Both the position numbers and the translations under genes were made by a program. A DNA stretch of 64,000 nt, from contig JAGVSM010003982.1 in the NCBI GenBank assembly GCA_022494885.1, positions 1-64,000 on the forward strand, read 5' to 3'. The stretch comes from Micrasema longulum (Eukaryota > Arthropoda > Insecta > Trichoptera > Brachycentridae). The notes below the pieces were generated by a model. The model searched no databases and was not told the origin of the DNA. It saw nothing but the letters and a program-made list of their open reading frames with translations. Shown here in pieces: positions 1 through 11,619 of the stretch; position 1 is the stretch's first letter, and every line of letters starts with the position of its first letter.

Positions 1-2640
1 CAACTAAGTAGCGGACATGGAATGATGACGATGATGATGACTTTAGATTGGTCAACTATCAAATAATTAGTAAAAAATTCGTGCAAATACCTCTTTTCCG
101 CTATTTTGAAAAAATGTATTTTATGTTCAAACGTGTATCTTGGAAAGTATTGTGGTCCGAACAAAAAAATATCACTATTTTTAAGTGAACTTTATTTTAT
201 CAGACTTTCGTTTATTCGAAAAACATGTTTTTTTTTTAAATGACGACATGAACGGTGGTCGTTCAAGGTCACAAAGGGTTTTACTAAGGGCCTGATATCC
301 ACTGATCTTGTTAAGTTTCAAAACATAATAACCTTTTTTGTCAAAAAAGTGAAAAAAGTACATACAAAATGACCTTGAACGTTCTATACTTATAATAAAT
401 CTCGACAAACATCTAATGCATCTAAACCTGGTTTTTAATTTCATGTAACGTGTCCTAAAACAAAGCCAATCGTATTTGTTACAACGTCAAAAAATAAAAA
501 TCAGTACGTCAAATTCGTTTTTTACCGAAAATTACCGTAAAATACCGTAAATCACGCTATTTTACCCCGCCTTTTGGTAAAAATACGTAATTTTACATCC
601 ATTCTCACAGTGAACTGCGATCGAATTTTCGCTTTGTCCAAGCGTTCTGTCCCGCGCGGTCGAGGCTGTTCACGGAGCTGCGACGAGAGAATATCCTGGG
701 CCGATTTTAGCTCTACCAGCGCCTTGGGTGGGATTTCTACGGCGTTCCCTATCTTCCACCCCTTTAAACCCATACGGAAAAAGGCAATGTTTATAATGAA
801 ATAACCATTTATTTCAAAAATACTAATAAAACTTTATTTTTCTAGCCTTTCTATCAACGATCTGTTTTATTTAAATATTTAAGGTTATGTTTTCCGCAAT
901 TTCGTTTTCGATTGACAAAGATTCTAAGTTTGTCAATCTAGATTTGAGATATTGTCGATCGTAGATAAGTTGTTATCAGTTTAAGCTTAGAAAAACTCAT
1001 TTCCTAACTAGCAACGCTATCCATACATTTGGATACAGTTCTTGTAAGTTACGATATTTGATAAAATTCAAAACTGTTAATTTCAATTGGAAATTACTAC
1101 AGAGTTTGAGAAGGTCTGGTTTTTCCGGAATCTTTTTTATATTGAACAGAAAAGACCAAGATTTTGAGTACTAATTTAATTTTTTTAATTTTTCATTGAG
1201 CGAAAAAGTAGTGTCCAAAAGGCTGTAGAAAAAATCTACTTCAAATTTCTTTTTTGGAGGTGTTATAAGCTCATCGTGGGCCACTATAACGAGTTTGTCG
1301 CTAGATTTAGGAAATTTGCGAGTAAGATGAACTCGCTCGATGAGCGAGAGGATAAAATGGGGCGCCTGCAGCGCCCCTTTATATCTGGCGCCCTACCCTA
1401 ACGCCGCTACTGACAATATCGCCATATCTATCGCATTGTCCACATGTAAACGATACTTTAGTAAGTTATCTTGTATCTTTTAAATGTTGCAGCGTAGATG
1501 GGAACTTAAGTTTCTATATGAGCTAAGTTTGAAGAGAGGTAAACACTCAACTCGTGGTATAATCTCATTTTGACGAAAACTTCGGACATATGTTATACAT
1601 ACATACAATGGAAAACAATATAGATTACCACATGTTACGGCAGTTTAACAATAAACTGTAGTAAAACTGTTACGCATAGTTGGCGTAATTTTCTGCACAG
1701 GGTTGTTAAAAATTTCGTCCGTTTCTATTTTAAAAAAAATAAAATATACGAGTTTATATATTTTTTCAGTATTTGTGAAATATTTCATGTTCACCATATG
1801 TTCTAATGCTACATATGTAATACTTCGGACAAAGTATTATTCAATGAAAATCTATAACCTACTTCCACTATTTATTAAAACAATTAGTAACGAGAAAATG
1901 TTTAAAAAGGCTATAAAAAAATGAAGCTAGGTAGAAATAAAATTAATTGTCTCATTCGCCCAAACCAATATTGAATCAACTGCTCCACAAGTGTATAGCT
2001 TATGTTAGGTTTTTGTTATTTTCACTGTGCGTTTTGTAATTTAAATAATATAGATAGACATATATACCTAGTTTTTAAAACAGTCTGAAAATTTCGTTAA
2101 TTATCTCTGTTTATTAAGTAAGTCTTCTTTGTTATTTTCAAATGTAAAAACATTTCAAAAAAGTATATTGTTAAGTGTCCTCGGCACGGGTGACCTCCTC
2201 CAGTGAGGTCACATTATTTTTACTATCGTTCATAGATTGTAAAAGTAAAATATGAATAAATAAATAATGAGAAAGTTCAGTGGTTTTTAAAATGATTTAT
2301 TTCTTAAAAGACTGTCAAACTTAGCCAAAAAAATATGTTTCGTATTATCAGCGCTATGATTTTTAAAGTTTTGTTATTTTAAAATTCCTCCGCGTGTGAC
2401 GTCACAAGTCCTCTTCGGTAATTTCTGCTAATAGTTGATTTGGCTTCTTGTAAACCGGAAATCTATCACAATACTCATTGGTTGATTCAGAAGAACTAGT
2501 GACGTCGTTCGAAGAAGTTCACTTTTATAAAAATCATTTGTATAATTTTTTTCGTACATTTTCAAAATACTTCGCTTTACAATCTAATGCTTTAATTTTT
2601 ACTACGCGTAAGAAAATGTTTTTTATATCCATTTTACAGT
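1..2640. other. No gene seen; AT-rich sequence with small repeat scraps
   Basis: Bases 1-40 resemble the 3' tail of an RTE-type LINE (a SSGHGM-like reading followed by a GAT-rich microsatellite). A GC-richer patch at 590-790 and a GCGCC-rich palindrome near 1358-1395 have no recognisable coding. The stretch at 1400-1460 resembles 59530-59640 weakly. Nothing else is supported. Confidence 0.4.
2340..2580 (-). mobile_element. Dispersed GACGTCAC-type MITE copy
   Basis: Shares, as reverse complement, an ordered set of blocks with 11300-11530, 16320-16660 and 21590-21870: a CAACCAATGA-like block, AGATTTCCGGTTT, ACTAGTGACGTCAC, and AAAACTTTAAAAATCATAGCG. No coding capacity and no clear terminal inverted repeat could be defined by eye. 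Confidence 0.6.
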
Positions 2641-2698
2641 AGAACTAAATTTTTTTAATTCACTTACATCTTCTAATGCACTTCTTTCTTCTTCCACC

Positions 2699-3190
2699 TT
2701 ATTCTTTCCACTGCTGGATAAAGGCCTCTTCCAAACGTCTCCATTCCTTCCTATCACCCGCTTTCATCATCCATGTTTTACCAGCTATCGAGGCAATATC
2801 ATCGACCCATCTTTTCTGTGGTCTTCCAACACTTCTTTTGTTTGTCCATGGTCTCCACTTTATTGTTCTGGGTGTCCGCCTGCCGTCATTTTGCCTCGCC
2901 AAGTGTCCTGCCCACTGCCATTTTAATTTTGCTGCACGATCCATGATATCCACGACTCCGGTTCGGCGCCTTATTTCTTCATTTCTTATTCTGTCTCTTA
3001 GACATATACCGAGCATCTGTCTTTCTAATGCACGCGTGTCGATTATTTCGACTTTTGACATTTTTCAATTGATTGTTGGATTTAGTCATGGCATGTCTTT
3101 CTCGGCCATTCTCGTTTTATGCATCCATCAACATTTACATCATGGATCATTCTTTCACTGTTCATTTGCTCTTAATGTCCAAACCATCAT
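2699..3190 (-). pseudogene. LINE C-terminal fragment, chimera of two families
   Basis: The open part (3061-2699) reads RQMLGICLRDRIRNEEIR, LKWQWAGHLARQNDG, then KRSVGRPQKRWVDDI, the hallmark C-terminus of RTE-type endonuclease/reverse-transcriptase proteins. The stretch at 3190-3026 instead matches the LINE tail at 61270-61440 (NSERMIHDVNVDGC, PRKTCHD, then DNA nearly identical around CGACACGCGTGCATTA). The open frame runs across the junction, so its apparent start codon is not a real gene start. Confidence 0.8.
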
Positions 3191-3199
3191 ATGACTCGT

Positions 3200-3750
3200 T
3201 TCTAAATTTTGTCAATAATGCTTAAATATCTTATAATGCCTTACATCATGTTCGGATCACGGGTTATTATTTTTATTTTTCCGGCTTTCATTTATTCTTT
3301 GTGACATCATACTTTTTTCCAGTTTTTTTTATTTTTAGAATTTTATATAATACAATTAAAATACGTGTTTTCCTTTAGTGAGAGTTTCAATATTTAATGA
3401 ATGATATTATATTTTTAACTTATACCTACCGGTCCAATTAGACCCTTTGTAAATGATCAATTATGTTATAAATAAAATATGCATCATATGCATAATTTGC
3501 CTCAACTAAATCATTAAAAAATGTACACAAAAGTTTACCACACGTCTTTTCAGGATTCAGAGCATATTTAGATGAAAGGACAATATTATGAAACCCACAA
3601 AAATGCCTTAAAGGCAACATTTAAAACTGGGTCTAATTTGACACAATACCACAGGGCACGTAGTTTTTTGATCCAACGGGTTTTAAGAGTTAATGAAACT
3701 ACGAAATCTGGAATTTTTTTTTTATCGTTCATCATCGTCGTTCCCTTTCT
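3200..3750. other. No feature recognised
   Basis: AT-rich sequence without coding features or repeats that could be matched by eye to other parts of the window. Confidence 0.4.
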
Positions 3751-3754
3751 GCAC

Positions 3755-3992
3755 CTAATGGTCATAGGGCACTGTATTCATACACCAATCACAGTTTATT
3801 TTGAAAATTTTTGTTACATGAAAGTAAGATGACCAGTCTTACGCTTCAGGTACCACTCCGGGGACTAAGAAATATTCTCGTGTAAAAACACCTTTTTAAA
3901 AAAATATTTCACATCAACCATGTCGGGAATCGCACCGGAGACCTCTTGCATAGTAGGCAAACGCGCTTACTACTACACCATGAGGTCGACAT
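3755..3992 (-). mobile_element. tRNA-derived SINE, family C
   Basis: Read on the minus strand, 3992-3926 has a tRNA-like promoter: TGGTGTAGTAGTAAGCGCG as box A and a GTGCGATTCCCG box B. It is followed by a body that recurs at 21170-21385 in the same orientation (AGGGCACTG, CACCAATC, GTTACATGAA, AAGATGA blocks). Mutated box B and lack of a cloverleaf argue against a working tRNA gene. Confidence 0.75.
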
Positions 3993-3999
3993 TTTACCA

Positions 4000-5600
4000 T
4001 TGAAGATAAATTTCTCGGCTCGGTTAAATCATTGCATTATTTTTTTTATGAAAACATTTTGAAATCACAATTTTAGAAATCACCAAACTTCTTCGTGTGA
4101 TACGGAGCTATGGGTTTTACTCCACCGTGTGCAAAGTGTTATTATGCATAGTAAATTTAATGCTGGTCTTAGAGGAAAACAAAGCAATGTCGGAAAGAAA
4201 AGGGCTCACATGGGAGCAGTTTATGGCCCCCTCACATCGGCCGGACGTGCCAACATCCGGGGGTGGCAACTTGCTCTTATTTATGTCCGCAATCTGATAC
4301 TTAAGGATGCAGGATCCGACTCATGCCCCTTCCCTGGAATCGCAAGAGAAAATTAAACAATCACACATATTTTCATGCATGCCACAAATGAAAATACAAA
4401 AAAAAAGTTTTCATTGATAATTTTAAAATAAAATTATTTTCACGGAGATGTATTTTTTACTACCGGGAGATTGAGTTCGTAAATACATAAGACGAACTGC
4501 GTGAAACTTTAAAATATCACTCAAGTTTGCTTGTGAAAATTCTTGGTGCAAGTTAATTGTAATTTACTATAGCAATAAACAACGATTGAAACTTAAATTC
4601 GCCAATTCATGGATTTAAATAACTGGCTAGGTAAGGCGGCAAAGTTCTCTGAATCCTTTTCAAAATACAAATCTGTTTTGAATAATTGGTTTGATCGAAT
4701 GGAAATGGATCACTATATCTATCTATCTAAATTTTATATTGTTTTGTAATCATTTAAATCGTATTTAGTAATAGATCCGATAGTGTACTGTCAGTTCCAG
4801 GATGCAGAACTAAGTTCGCACAGAGGCACTCCTTACATGTTGGTACAAGCTTCAATCTTCTTACTAAGGAACTATAAAACATTAAATCACTGGTACAGTT
4901 TAAAGTAGGTTTGAGGTCTTGGATTAGAATGGAAGAGGCAGATAGGCACATTCTTAAAAAAAAAAGAAAGAAAATTATAAATAAATGCATACTGAAAATA
5001 AATCATATTTTCGTAATATCAGCATATGTTAATTTGGTTTTTCCTTTATTTTTCTTTTCTTTTCTTTTCTTTTCATGTCATACTATATATATTTGCTATA
5101 AACTTTTTAATAGTTAAAAAAGGAATGGCACCCGCTCAGACGCTTAAGTCTTTGTGGGCATTTTTTCCAATTCATGTTATAGCTTAATTTTAAGATGTAT
5201 TTTTCTAAAGTTTATTTTTGTAATTATATTTCTATATAAATAATATATGTATGAAAAAATAAACAAATAAAAATATAAAGGTATATATATATATATATAT
5301 ATTTAAATGAATGTATTTTTGTTCTTTATAGACTTAATTACAATTGGACCAATTTACATGCGATTTTTCGCAAAATAATCTAATTTACGTAAATTAGGTT
5401 TGTAAATAATATCGTCAATATGTTCATCAAACTAAAAGTTATGAGCGAATATATGTTTTTCATCGAACTTTCAGGGCTTTTGACCAAAGTGCATATTCCA
5501 AAAAATTATGTAGGTATATTAAAAAAGTTTGTATTTTTACGTTTACAAACATAAATTATTTTTTATGGATACTAAATCGATTTATTTCCTTACAATTTCC
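4000..5600. other. No gene seen; small GC patch and TA microsatellite
   Basis: A GC-richer patch at 4195-4300 has no recognisable protein. A TTTTC-rich tract lies at 5045-5075. The (TA)n microsatellite is at 5281-5302. The rest is featureless AT-rich sequence. Confidence 0.4.
5281..5302. repeat. (TA)n microsatellite
   Basis: About ten uninterrupted TA dinucleotides. Confidence 0.9.
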
Positions 5601-5620
5601 AGCTAATAGAAGGCAAGTCA

Positions 5621-5657
5621 ACGTTCGCGCAGGACAATGTCTGTCGGGTCCGCTAGT
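5621..5657 (+). mobile_element. RTE-type LINE 3' end scrap
   Basis: The string around GTCTGTCGGGTCCGCTAGT is the characteristic 3' terminus of many insect RTE/BovB-like elements. Only a few tens of bases are recognisable, followed by a TTTATTTATT tail. Confidence 0.5.
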
Positions 5658-5915
5658 TATTTATTTATTATATATAAAAACTTAATTTATATATTTTAAT
5701 ATTAAAAATACATTGATATTATTTTTATCACGGATGCTGGATTACAGCACCCTCGAATTTCGTCGTTATATTTTCCTTAGTAATCATTTTTTAAATCTGA
5801 TTTCTGGAAGTATATCTTATGCTCCAACATAACCCGATAAAAAAAACCTGATCTCAATTTCTTAATTATAATGATTTATTACTTTCAAAGTAATTACCAT
5901 TAGAGGTAATACACG

Positions 5916-6093
5916 GCTGCCTCCGTGGTGTAGTGGTCAAGACGCTTGATTCACGCACGAAGGTTCCGGGTTCGATTCCCGGTGAGAACACAAAAATTAA
6001 AATGTGATTTTTCTCAAGCCTGGGTGCTCTGTGATGTAATTCACCACTGTAATTAGGGCTCCTGGTCTGTTGTGGTGCAAGAAAAATGTAAAT
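5916..6093 (+). mobile_element. tRNA-derived SINE, family A
   Basis: A tRNA-like head with box A (GTGGTGTAGTGGTCAAGAC) and a perfect box B (GGTTCCGGGTTCGATTCCC) is followed by a conserved body (CTCAAGCCTGGGTGCTCTG, then GTTGTGGTGCAAGAAAAA). Reverse-orientation copies lie at 16921-17089 and 29431-29556. The shared non-tRNA body shows this is a SINE and not a tRNA gene. Confidence 0.88.
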
Positions 6094-6250
6094 GTACACA
6101 TACAAAGGTATGCCAATGTTTTTTCCTATCTTCATAGTTCTTCTCGTAAGCCGATTTCGGAATGGCTATCAGCTTCCTTTTGCGAATTTTCTTTTATCAC
6201 CTCAATTAAGTCAAAATGCTTTCCGCAAAGCGGTAATATTATATATTTTT

Positions 6251-6412
6251 ATAGAAAAATAAATATTTGCGTTCTTATGATTTACCCAAATATTAAATTT
6301 TGTCGGTCATTTTTAATGAGTTGTAAATAACTCGAGTGGGAGTGGGATTCGAACCACTGACCTTTGATTTGTGAGTCCGAGGAACTAGGCACAGGACTAC
6401 AACCCGATTCAA
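6251..6412 (-). mobile_element. tRNA-derived SINE, family B, inserted next to a mariner relic
   Basis: Minus-strand tRNA-like head (GGTTCGAATCCCACTC-like box B near 6340-6360) with the body GGGTAAATCATAAGAACGC also found at 8771-8959 and, diverged, at 21894-22055. It abuts the mariner transposase relic directly after the LFPKLKLN codons. Confidence 0.75.
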
Positions 6413-6840
6413 TTTGAGTTTAGGGAACAGAAAAAAGTCTCTCGTAGCAAAATCAGGTGAATATGGTGCGCGCGAACGACTATTACGTTTTGGTAAATAA
6501 TCGCGTTCAACAAGAGATTTGAAAGACGGTGTATTATGGTGATGCAAAAACTAAGAGTTATCTTTCCATAAATCTGATATTTTCGGCGAATATTCTCCTT
6601 CAAACGCTTCAATATGCCTTAATGGTATTTATTATTGACCGTCTGGCATGTTGGAAGAAACTCCAAGTGCACAACTCCACGATAATCGAAGAAAACAGTC
6701 AACACTCAGTTGGCAAGCGCCACTCCGAAGATTGTCGACTTGTTTCAAAGTCATAATTATACCCCCACGTCTCGTGACCTGTAATGATGCACTAATAGCG
6801 CGGCGGTGTCGTCGATAAAAAGCATCTTTCAGAAACACGT
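6410..6840 (-). pseudogene. Mariner-family transposase relic
   Basis: Minus-strand translation gives KRLKENIRRKYQIYGKI, then in another frame HHHNTPSFKSLVERDYLPK and APYSPDFATRDFFLFPKLK. These correspond to the HHDNAPSH, PYSPDLAPADF and LFPKLK blocks around the second and third catalytic aspartates of mariner transposases. Frameshifts and loss of the N-terminus show it is dead. A family B SINE sits at its 3' end. Confidence 0.75.
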
Positions 6841-7130
6841 TAGCGTAGATGTTCTTGTAGAAAATTAAGAAAAATTTGCAGAAGACATAAAAAATCTACT
6901 TGTTTACACTGCTGCCGTATGCAAACAACATAAAATATTGTGCTGAAAATTAACACTTAAATCTATAATTGTCCTGCAAACCTTAAGAAGATAAAAAATA
7001 CTAACATATTGAGCGCGATTCTTTCAAATTACAAATTCTGGGTCATATATGAACAAAAGAGTATATTAAAATCCATATACAATTATACATACTGAAAGAG
7101 ATCAGTTGGTATGTTCTCAATAACTATACC

Positions 7131-7243
7131 AGAGATGGTATTCCAAACGCTCTCGCGGCCGTATTATATGGTGTATTTACATACAAAATACACGAGATTA
7201 ACTGTTTTTTTGTGCCGCGAGAGCGGTTCAAAATAACACCTCA
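7131..7243. mobile_element. Hairpin MITE
   Basis: The ends are inverted: CCAGAGATGGTATTCC on the left and, reverse-complemented, CCTGAGGTGTTATTTTG on the right. Inside is a strong CTCTCGCGGC/GCCGCGAGAG stem. It directly abuts the related element at 7244-7331. Confidence 0.65.
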
Positions 7244-7331
7244 GGGCTGGTATTCCGAACGCATTTACAGCGCGCTATAACGCATATTTAGTACGTAAAA
7301 ACGAGCTATAATTGCGTTAGAAATACCAGCC
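7244..7331. mobile_element. 88-bp hairpin MITE
   Basis: Terminal inverted repeats GGGCTGGTATTCCGAACGC and, from the right, GGGCTGGTATTTCTAACGC, with a short spacer. The ends resemble 24842-24966 and the neighbour at 7131-7243. No coding. Confidence 0.75.
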
Positions 7332-7339
7332 CAGAGCGA

Positions 7340-8210
7340 GATCTCATGCATATTTTACGCACCCAGAAGTCATACGAATGCAAGTCAGAATTCACTCATT
7401 AATAAGGCTCAATAATTAAAAGTTTGCTGAATATGACTTGTACACATATTGAGTACATATTTTTCTGTACGTATCGGCAGTTTAGCTGCTATCTGCTTTC
7501 TATTCATTAGCTTTTAATTCGTCATTTTATTTTGCCTTAACAGTATCCATTATGTAATGGATTAAATAAACAGACAAGTAACGCCGAATACAAAAATTTT
7601 CTTAAAAAATAATAATAAGGCATTGTTGTGTATTGACTTACTTTTTGCTTTGAAAAATATTGTTGCATTTTTTACAAAATAAAATTCCATTAAAAATGGG
7701 TGTAGTTTTTTATTGATCCATTTTCTCAGCACTTCACTTACAAAAAGTAATTTCTAGTTTCTATGTAAATTTAATGTTCTTCTGTTTTTTCCCTATTCGT
7801 ATTACAGCCCTTCGTTTAATTAAGGGCGGAAGCGAATAAATATTGACCAACTTCCACGTCAAGGGTTGATTGTTCGGGGGTTCGAGGTATCTTTATCAAA
7901 AGGTCATAGGATGCAACAAGAATCTTAATTAAAATATATGCAAATATGATTAAACAACATACCCATATTTGGGTATCGGAGATTTCAATAATGTATTTAT
8001 ACTTACATAATCATCGTCATCGCCCTATCGGTACGCAGTGGTGCATAGGGCACTGTATTTTTACTTCTATTGCAGCGGATATGAATTATTTTTGCAAGTG
8101 AAAATTTTAGTTTTTTTTAAATAACTAAATAATTATCATTATTTTAGACGTCGGATAAATTTTCTGCAATGGTTTAAAATACGCATTTTAATTTTGAAAT
8201 ATCTAAAAAC
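7340..8210. other. No gene seen
   Basis: AT-rich sequence. Bases 8010-8075 share the CATAGGGCACTGTATT block with the body of the family C SINE (3755, 21170) and may be a scrap of it. Nothing else is recognised. Confidence 0.35.
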
Positions 8211-8214
8211 GAGA

Positions 8215-8440
8215 CGTCTCGCCCCATTTTAGATAACCGGCAAGTATTACGTTACCGCACCATACTTGTACCCAATGGTTGTTAGAAGCGCACTCGGCGG
8301 GCATTACGTGTGATATCAAGGTAACGTGCGCCAACTGCGAGCCATTTTGTACGTGCTCATTTTTATACTAAAAATTTATTAACGAAAACGTTTTATACAC
8401 AGATTTATATCATTAGAATCGTTAAAATCCGTTCTTTATA
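8215..8440 (+). repeat. Dispersed repeat related to 17755-17935 and 11100-11280
   Basis: Blocks such as GCCAACTGCGAGC, TTTGTACGTG, TGGTTGTTAGAAGCGCAC and AATCGTTAAAATCC recur at 17755-17935 (same strand) and as reverse complement at 11100-11280. Probably one end of a non-autonomous DNA element of the GACGTCAC group. No coding. Confidence 0.55.
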
Positions 8441-8770
8441 TTAAATATATTTTTAACGTTATTCTCAATATGAAAAAAACCTTATTACACACGAAAAAAA
8501 TAATATATATGATATCTGCCTGTTTTTCTATTAATATAAATAAAAGTTCAAAGTTTAGTAATTTTGTGAGTAGAATGTTTCTTCATAATGAAAATTCCAG
8601 ATTCAGCATTACATATAACATAAAAATATATTTTTATTTTGTTTTGTTTACTAACAATAAATGCTTGACTTAGAAATAGTCCTGTACCCCCTTGTTACAA
8701 TTTAAAATTCGCGTGAAGTTGCGACTTACAGAGGAGTCAAAAATTGAATTAATTAAATGACTAAAAATAA

Positions 8771-8959
8771 TCGTGTCGTGGTCCAGAGTCTTGGACTCAC
8801 GAATCAAAGGTCCATGGTTTGAATTTCACTCTACCTCAACTTGATTCCCATTTTCTAATAGTGGGTAATTTACAACACGTTTAAAATGGCTCTCAAAATC
8901 GAATATTTGGGTAAATCGCAAGAACGCAAATATTTATTTTTTATTTAAAAAAAAAAATG
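8771..8959 (+). mobile_element. tRNA-derived SINE, family B
   Basis: A degenerate tRNA-like head (TCGTGGTCCAGAGTCTTGG; GGTCCATGGTTTGAATTTC) is followed by the body shared with 6251-6412 and a poly(A)-like run at 8948-8958. Confidence 0.72.
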
Positions 8960-9183
8960 ATAAAAATAATAAATAAATTGTATTAAGTACGAGCTTATAA
9001 TGTATGCAGCCGTTGACTCTTTAAGGTACTGTTGTAAAATGATATTTTGTACGTTATCATCCACCTGAGTAGGCAGATAATTGTAGATATTATATTTTTA
9101 TTAATATCAAATTCTTAGAACATTTTTTATTTATTATCTGAAGTATAAAGGTGCAACATCGTCTGTTAAGAAAAGTAGCATGG

Positions 9184-9638
9184 ATAAATAAATAATAAAT
9201 AATAAATAATAAATAATAAATAATAAATAATAAATAATAAATAATAAATAATAAATAATAAATAATAAATACTAAATAATAAATAATAAATAATAAATAA
9301 TAAATAGTAAATAGTAAATAGTAAATAATAAATAATAAATAATAAATAATAAATAATAAATAATAAATAATAAATAATAAATAATAAATAATAAATAATA
9401 AATAATAAATAATAAATAATAAATACTAAATACTAAATAATAAATAATAAATAATAAATAATAAATAATAAATAATAAATAATAAATAATAAATAATAAA
9501 TAATAAATAATAAATAATAAATAATAAATAATAAATAATAAATAATAAATAATAAATAATAAATAATAAATAATAAATAATAAATAATAAATAATAAATA
9601 ATAAATAATAAATAATAAATAATAAATAATAAATAAAA
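9184..9638. repeat. Tandem array of a 7-bp repeat (TAAATAA)n
   Basis: About 65 nearly perfect copies, with a few TAAATAC and TAAATAG variants clustered near 9268, 9305-9325 and 9424. Because 7 bp x 3 = 21 bp, every frame without a stop yields a seven-residue peptide repeat (LLFIIYY on the minus strand). That open frame is an artefact. Confidence 0.97.
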
Positions 9639-9639
9639 A

Positions 9640-11090
9640 TAGCAGTTTTGGAATATTTTCCATATTTACACCGGTGAAATTTAAATATGTGATTGGGCAG
9701 CAGGATTATACGTCGCGAAACGTAAATATTTCGTCATTTAATATTAGGTGTTCACGGATGTTCCATTGTGATCGCGAATACGACAAACAACCATGGTGAG
9801 AAATTGTTATCACGTCGCTTATTAGCACGTTGATAGTTATTTGTGATTGAGCTGCTGGCGATTGTGTGGAGGGCGAGAGTTCTCATTTTTCTGAATTTCC
9901 ACCTCCAAGCCCAGATCCATAAAGTATCGGAAAAAAAATATTTTTTTCTCATTACAAACGTTACTAACAATTGCATTAATTCGTTTACTATTTCTAAATG
10001 TGATATCTCGTATTATTGATGAAAACATATTAAACTATTTAAAAGTTTTCTTTTCTCTCAAAGCTTAGGAATACGTTCCATTGTACATTAATCTGATTTA
10101 AAAATACATTCAAAGTACCTAATCGCGTGATTGACCTTGGCCCCAGTTACCAGAGAAAGTACCATCAATTTGTTTGTTCAGAAGTGCTCGTATGAACGAA
10201 CTAATTGATTAAATCGTTTCTAACCTTTTTGTGGCTCAGGTGGATTTGCCATTCAAAAATCAAGTTTGACCGCAAGTCATAAAAAAATGTTTTAAAAGCC
10301 AATTGTAAAATACTGAATATTCTAAATTTCAGACATTAAAAAAAAAAAAACATGAAGACAAACTGTTAAATAATTTCTTTTCCACAGTTTATAAAAAAAA
10401 ACCCTATAATTTAGCCCTGTTATGGCAAATTAATTTTAAATCATAAATATGCCGCTCGTCTTACATACGTGTATCCCCCATCACTGTCAATAACTGACTG
10501 AATCTGTTTCACTCTAACACCGGTCACTGAACAGCTTCTCTGTCTTCCTTGTAACGAGTTATATCCGCGTGCTCTCTCTTATACAGATTTTTTGCTCTAT
10601 TGGTGTCACATTAATTCTTTGCGTAACAAGGATGAATATTTTTAAAATTAAAATCCAGCATAGTTATACAAATTTTACTCTCCAAATCCGGTGTGAAAAT
10701 GTCCATTTGAAGATTATGAAAAATACAACTTTGTCATTTAAAAATAAGATAGATATATCAAGTCTTCTATCGTTTGTAGACTAGTATGACATCGCAGTCA
10801 TCACAAGGGTTAGTAATTTATTTATTTTATTTAGGAACAATAACAAACAACTACATATTATATACATAGAAAACATACAAGATATATATTTCTAGATCCA
10901 TCGCCCTTTATAATAAATTGTTTACAGCGTGCAATGTGTTACAAACAATATATTAATACAAAAATCATAGGCCTTGCATATTGTGTCGTGTAGGGGGGGG
11001 GGGTGTAGGTTAACACATTTTTTTGCAATACCTACTGTTATCTGTTATCACGTTAGCCATATGACGCAATACATGTATACAAGTATTGAT
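9640..11090. other. No gene seen; possible LINE 3' end
   Basis: Bases 10809-10990 begin with a TTTATTTATTTTATTTAGG stretch like the minus-strand 3' ends of LINE copies at 23838, 52215 and 62560. An 11-base G run occurs at 10993-11003. No coding sequence recognised. Confidence 0.35.
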
Positions 11091-11099
11091 CTCAATAGC

Positions 11100-11560
11100 G
11101 TGTTTTCACGTATCGCGAATAACGTCGAAAATTTATTTAATATATGAAGCGCAATTTTACGATTCTAGTGATATAACTATCAATGTATAAAAACAAGTGT
11201 TCATCCATGATTATTGGGTTTAAAAATGATCACGTACAAAACAGCTCGCAGTTGGCATCACGTCACTTTGACGTCACACTTCACTTTGACGTCACACGTC
11301 ATGCCTGATTTTAATAAAAATGAACTGCTTTAAATGACGTGACAATTTCTTCTAAATCAACCAATGACATAGTGGCGTGATAGATTTCTGGTATACGAGA
11401 AGCTAACTCACCAATCGGTACAAAGAACTAGTGACGTCACGCGCGGAGTAATAAAAAAATAGCAAAACTTTAAAAAATCGTAGCGATGATAAAACGACAC
11501 TCAAAGATACATTTTTTAAACTTAGTTTGGATAGTCTATTAACAAATAGAAAAATATAAA
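11100..11560 (+). mobile_element. GACGTCAC-type MITE copy
   Basis: Contains CACTTTGACGTCACAC direct duplicates near 11262-11300, then the ordered blocks CAACCAATGACAT, AGATTTCTGG, ACTAGTGACGTCACGCG, AAAATCGTAGCGATGATA and GATAGTCTATTAAC. These blocks recur at 2340-2580 (reverse), 16320-16690 and 21590-21870. No coding. Confidence 0.65.
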
Positions 11561-11619
11561 TAAACCATTAAACTTCCCCATTATAAAAATATTTTTTAAA
11601 TGACGGAATACACATATTT

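Noticed and set aside
590..790. GC-richer patch with overlapping frames on both strands
   Set aside because: No recognisable protein. It may be a repeat scrap, but no second copy was seen in the window.
5916..6000. Possible genuine tRNA gene
   Set aside because: The promoter boxes are good, but the acceptor stem does not close and the same non-tRNA body follows in three places, so it is a SINE.
9184..9638. CRISPR-like array
   Set aside because: Unit of 7 bp without spacers, in a eukaryotic setting.
9433..9663. Minus-strand open frame with a repeated LLFIIYY peptide
   Set aside because: It is only the translation of the heptanucleotide array, and any stop-free frame of a 7-bp repeat gives such a peptide.
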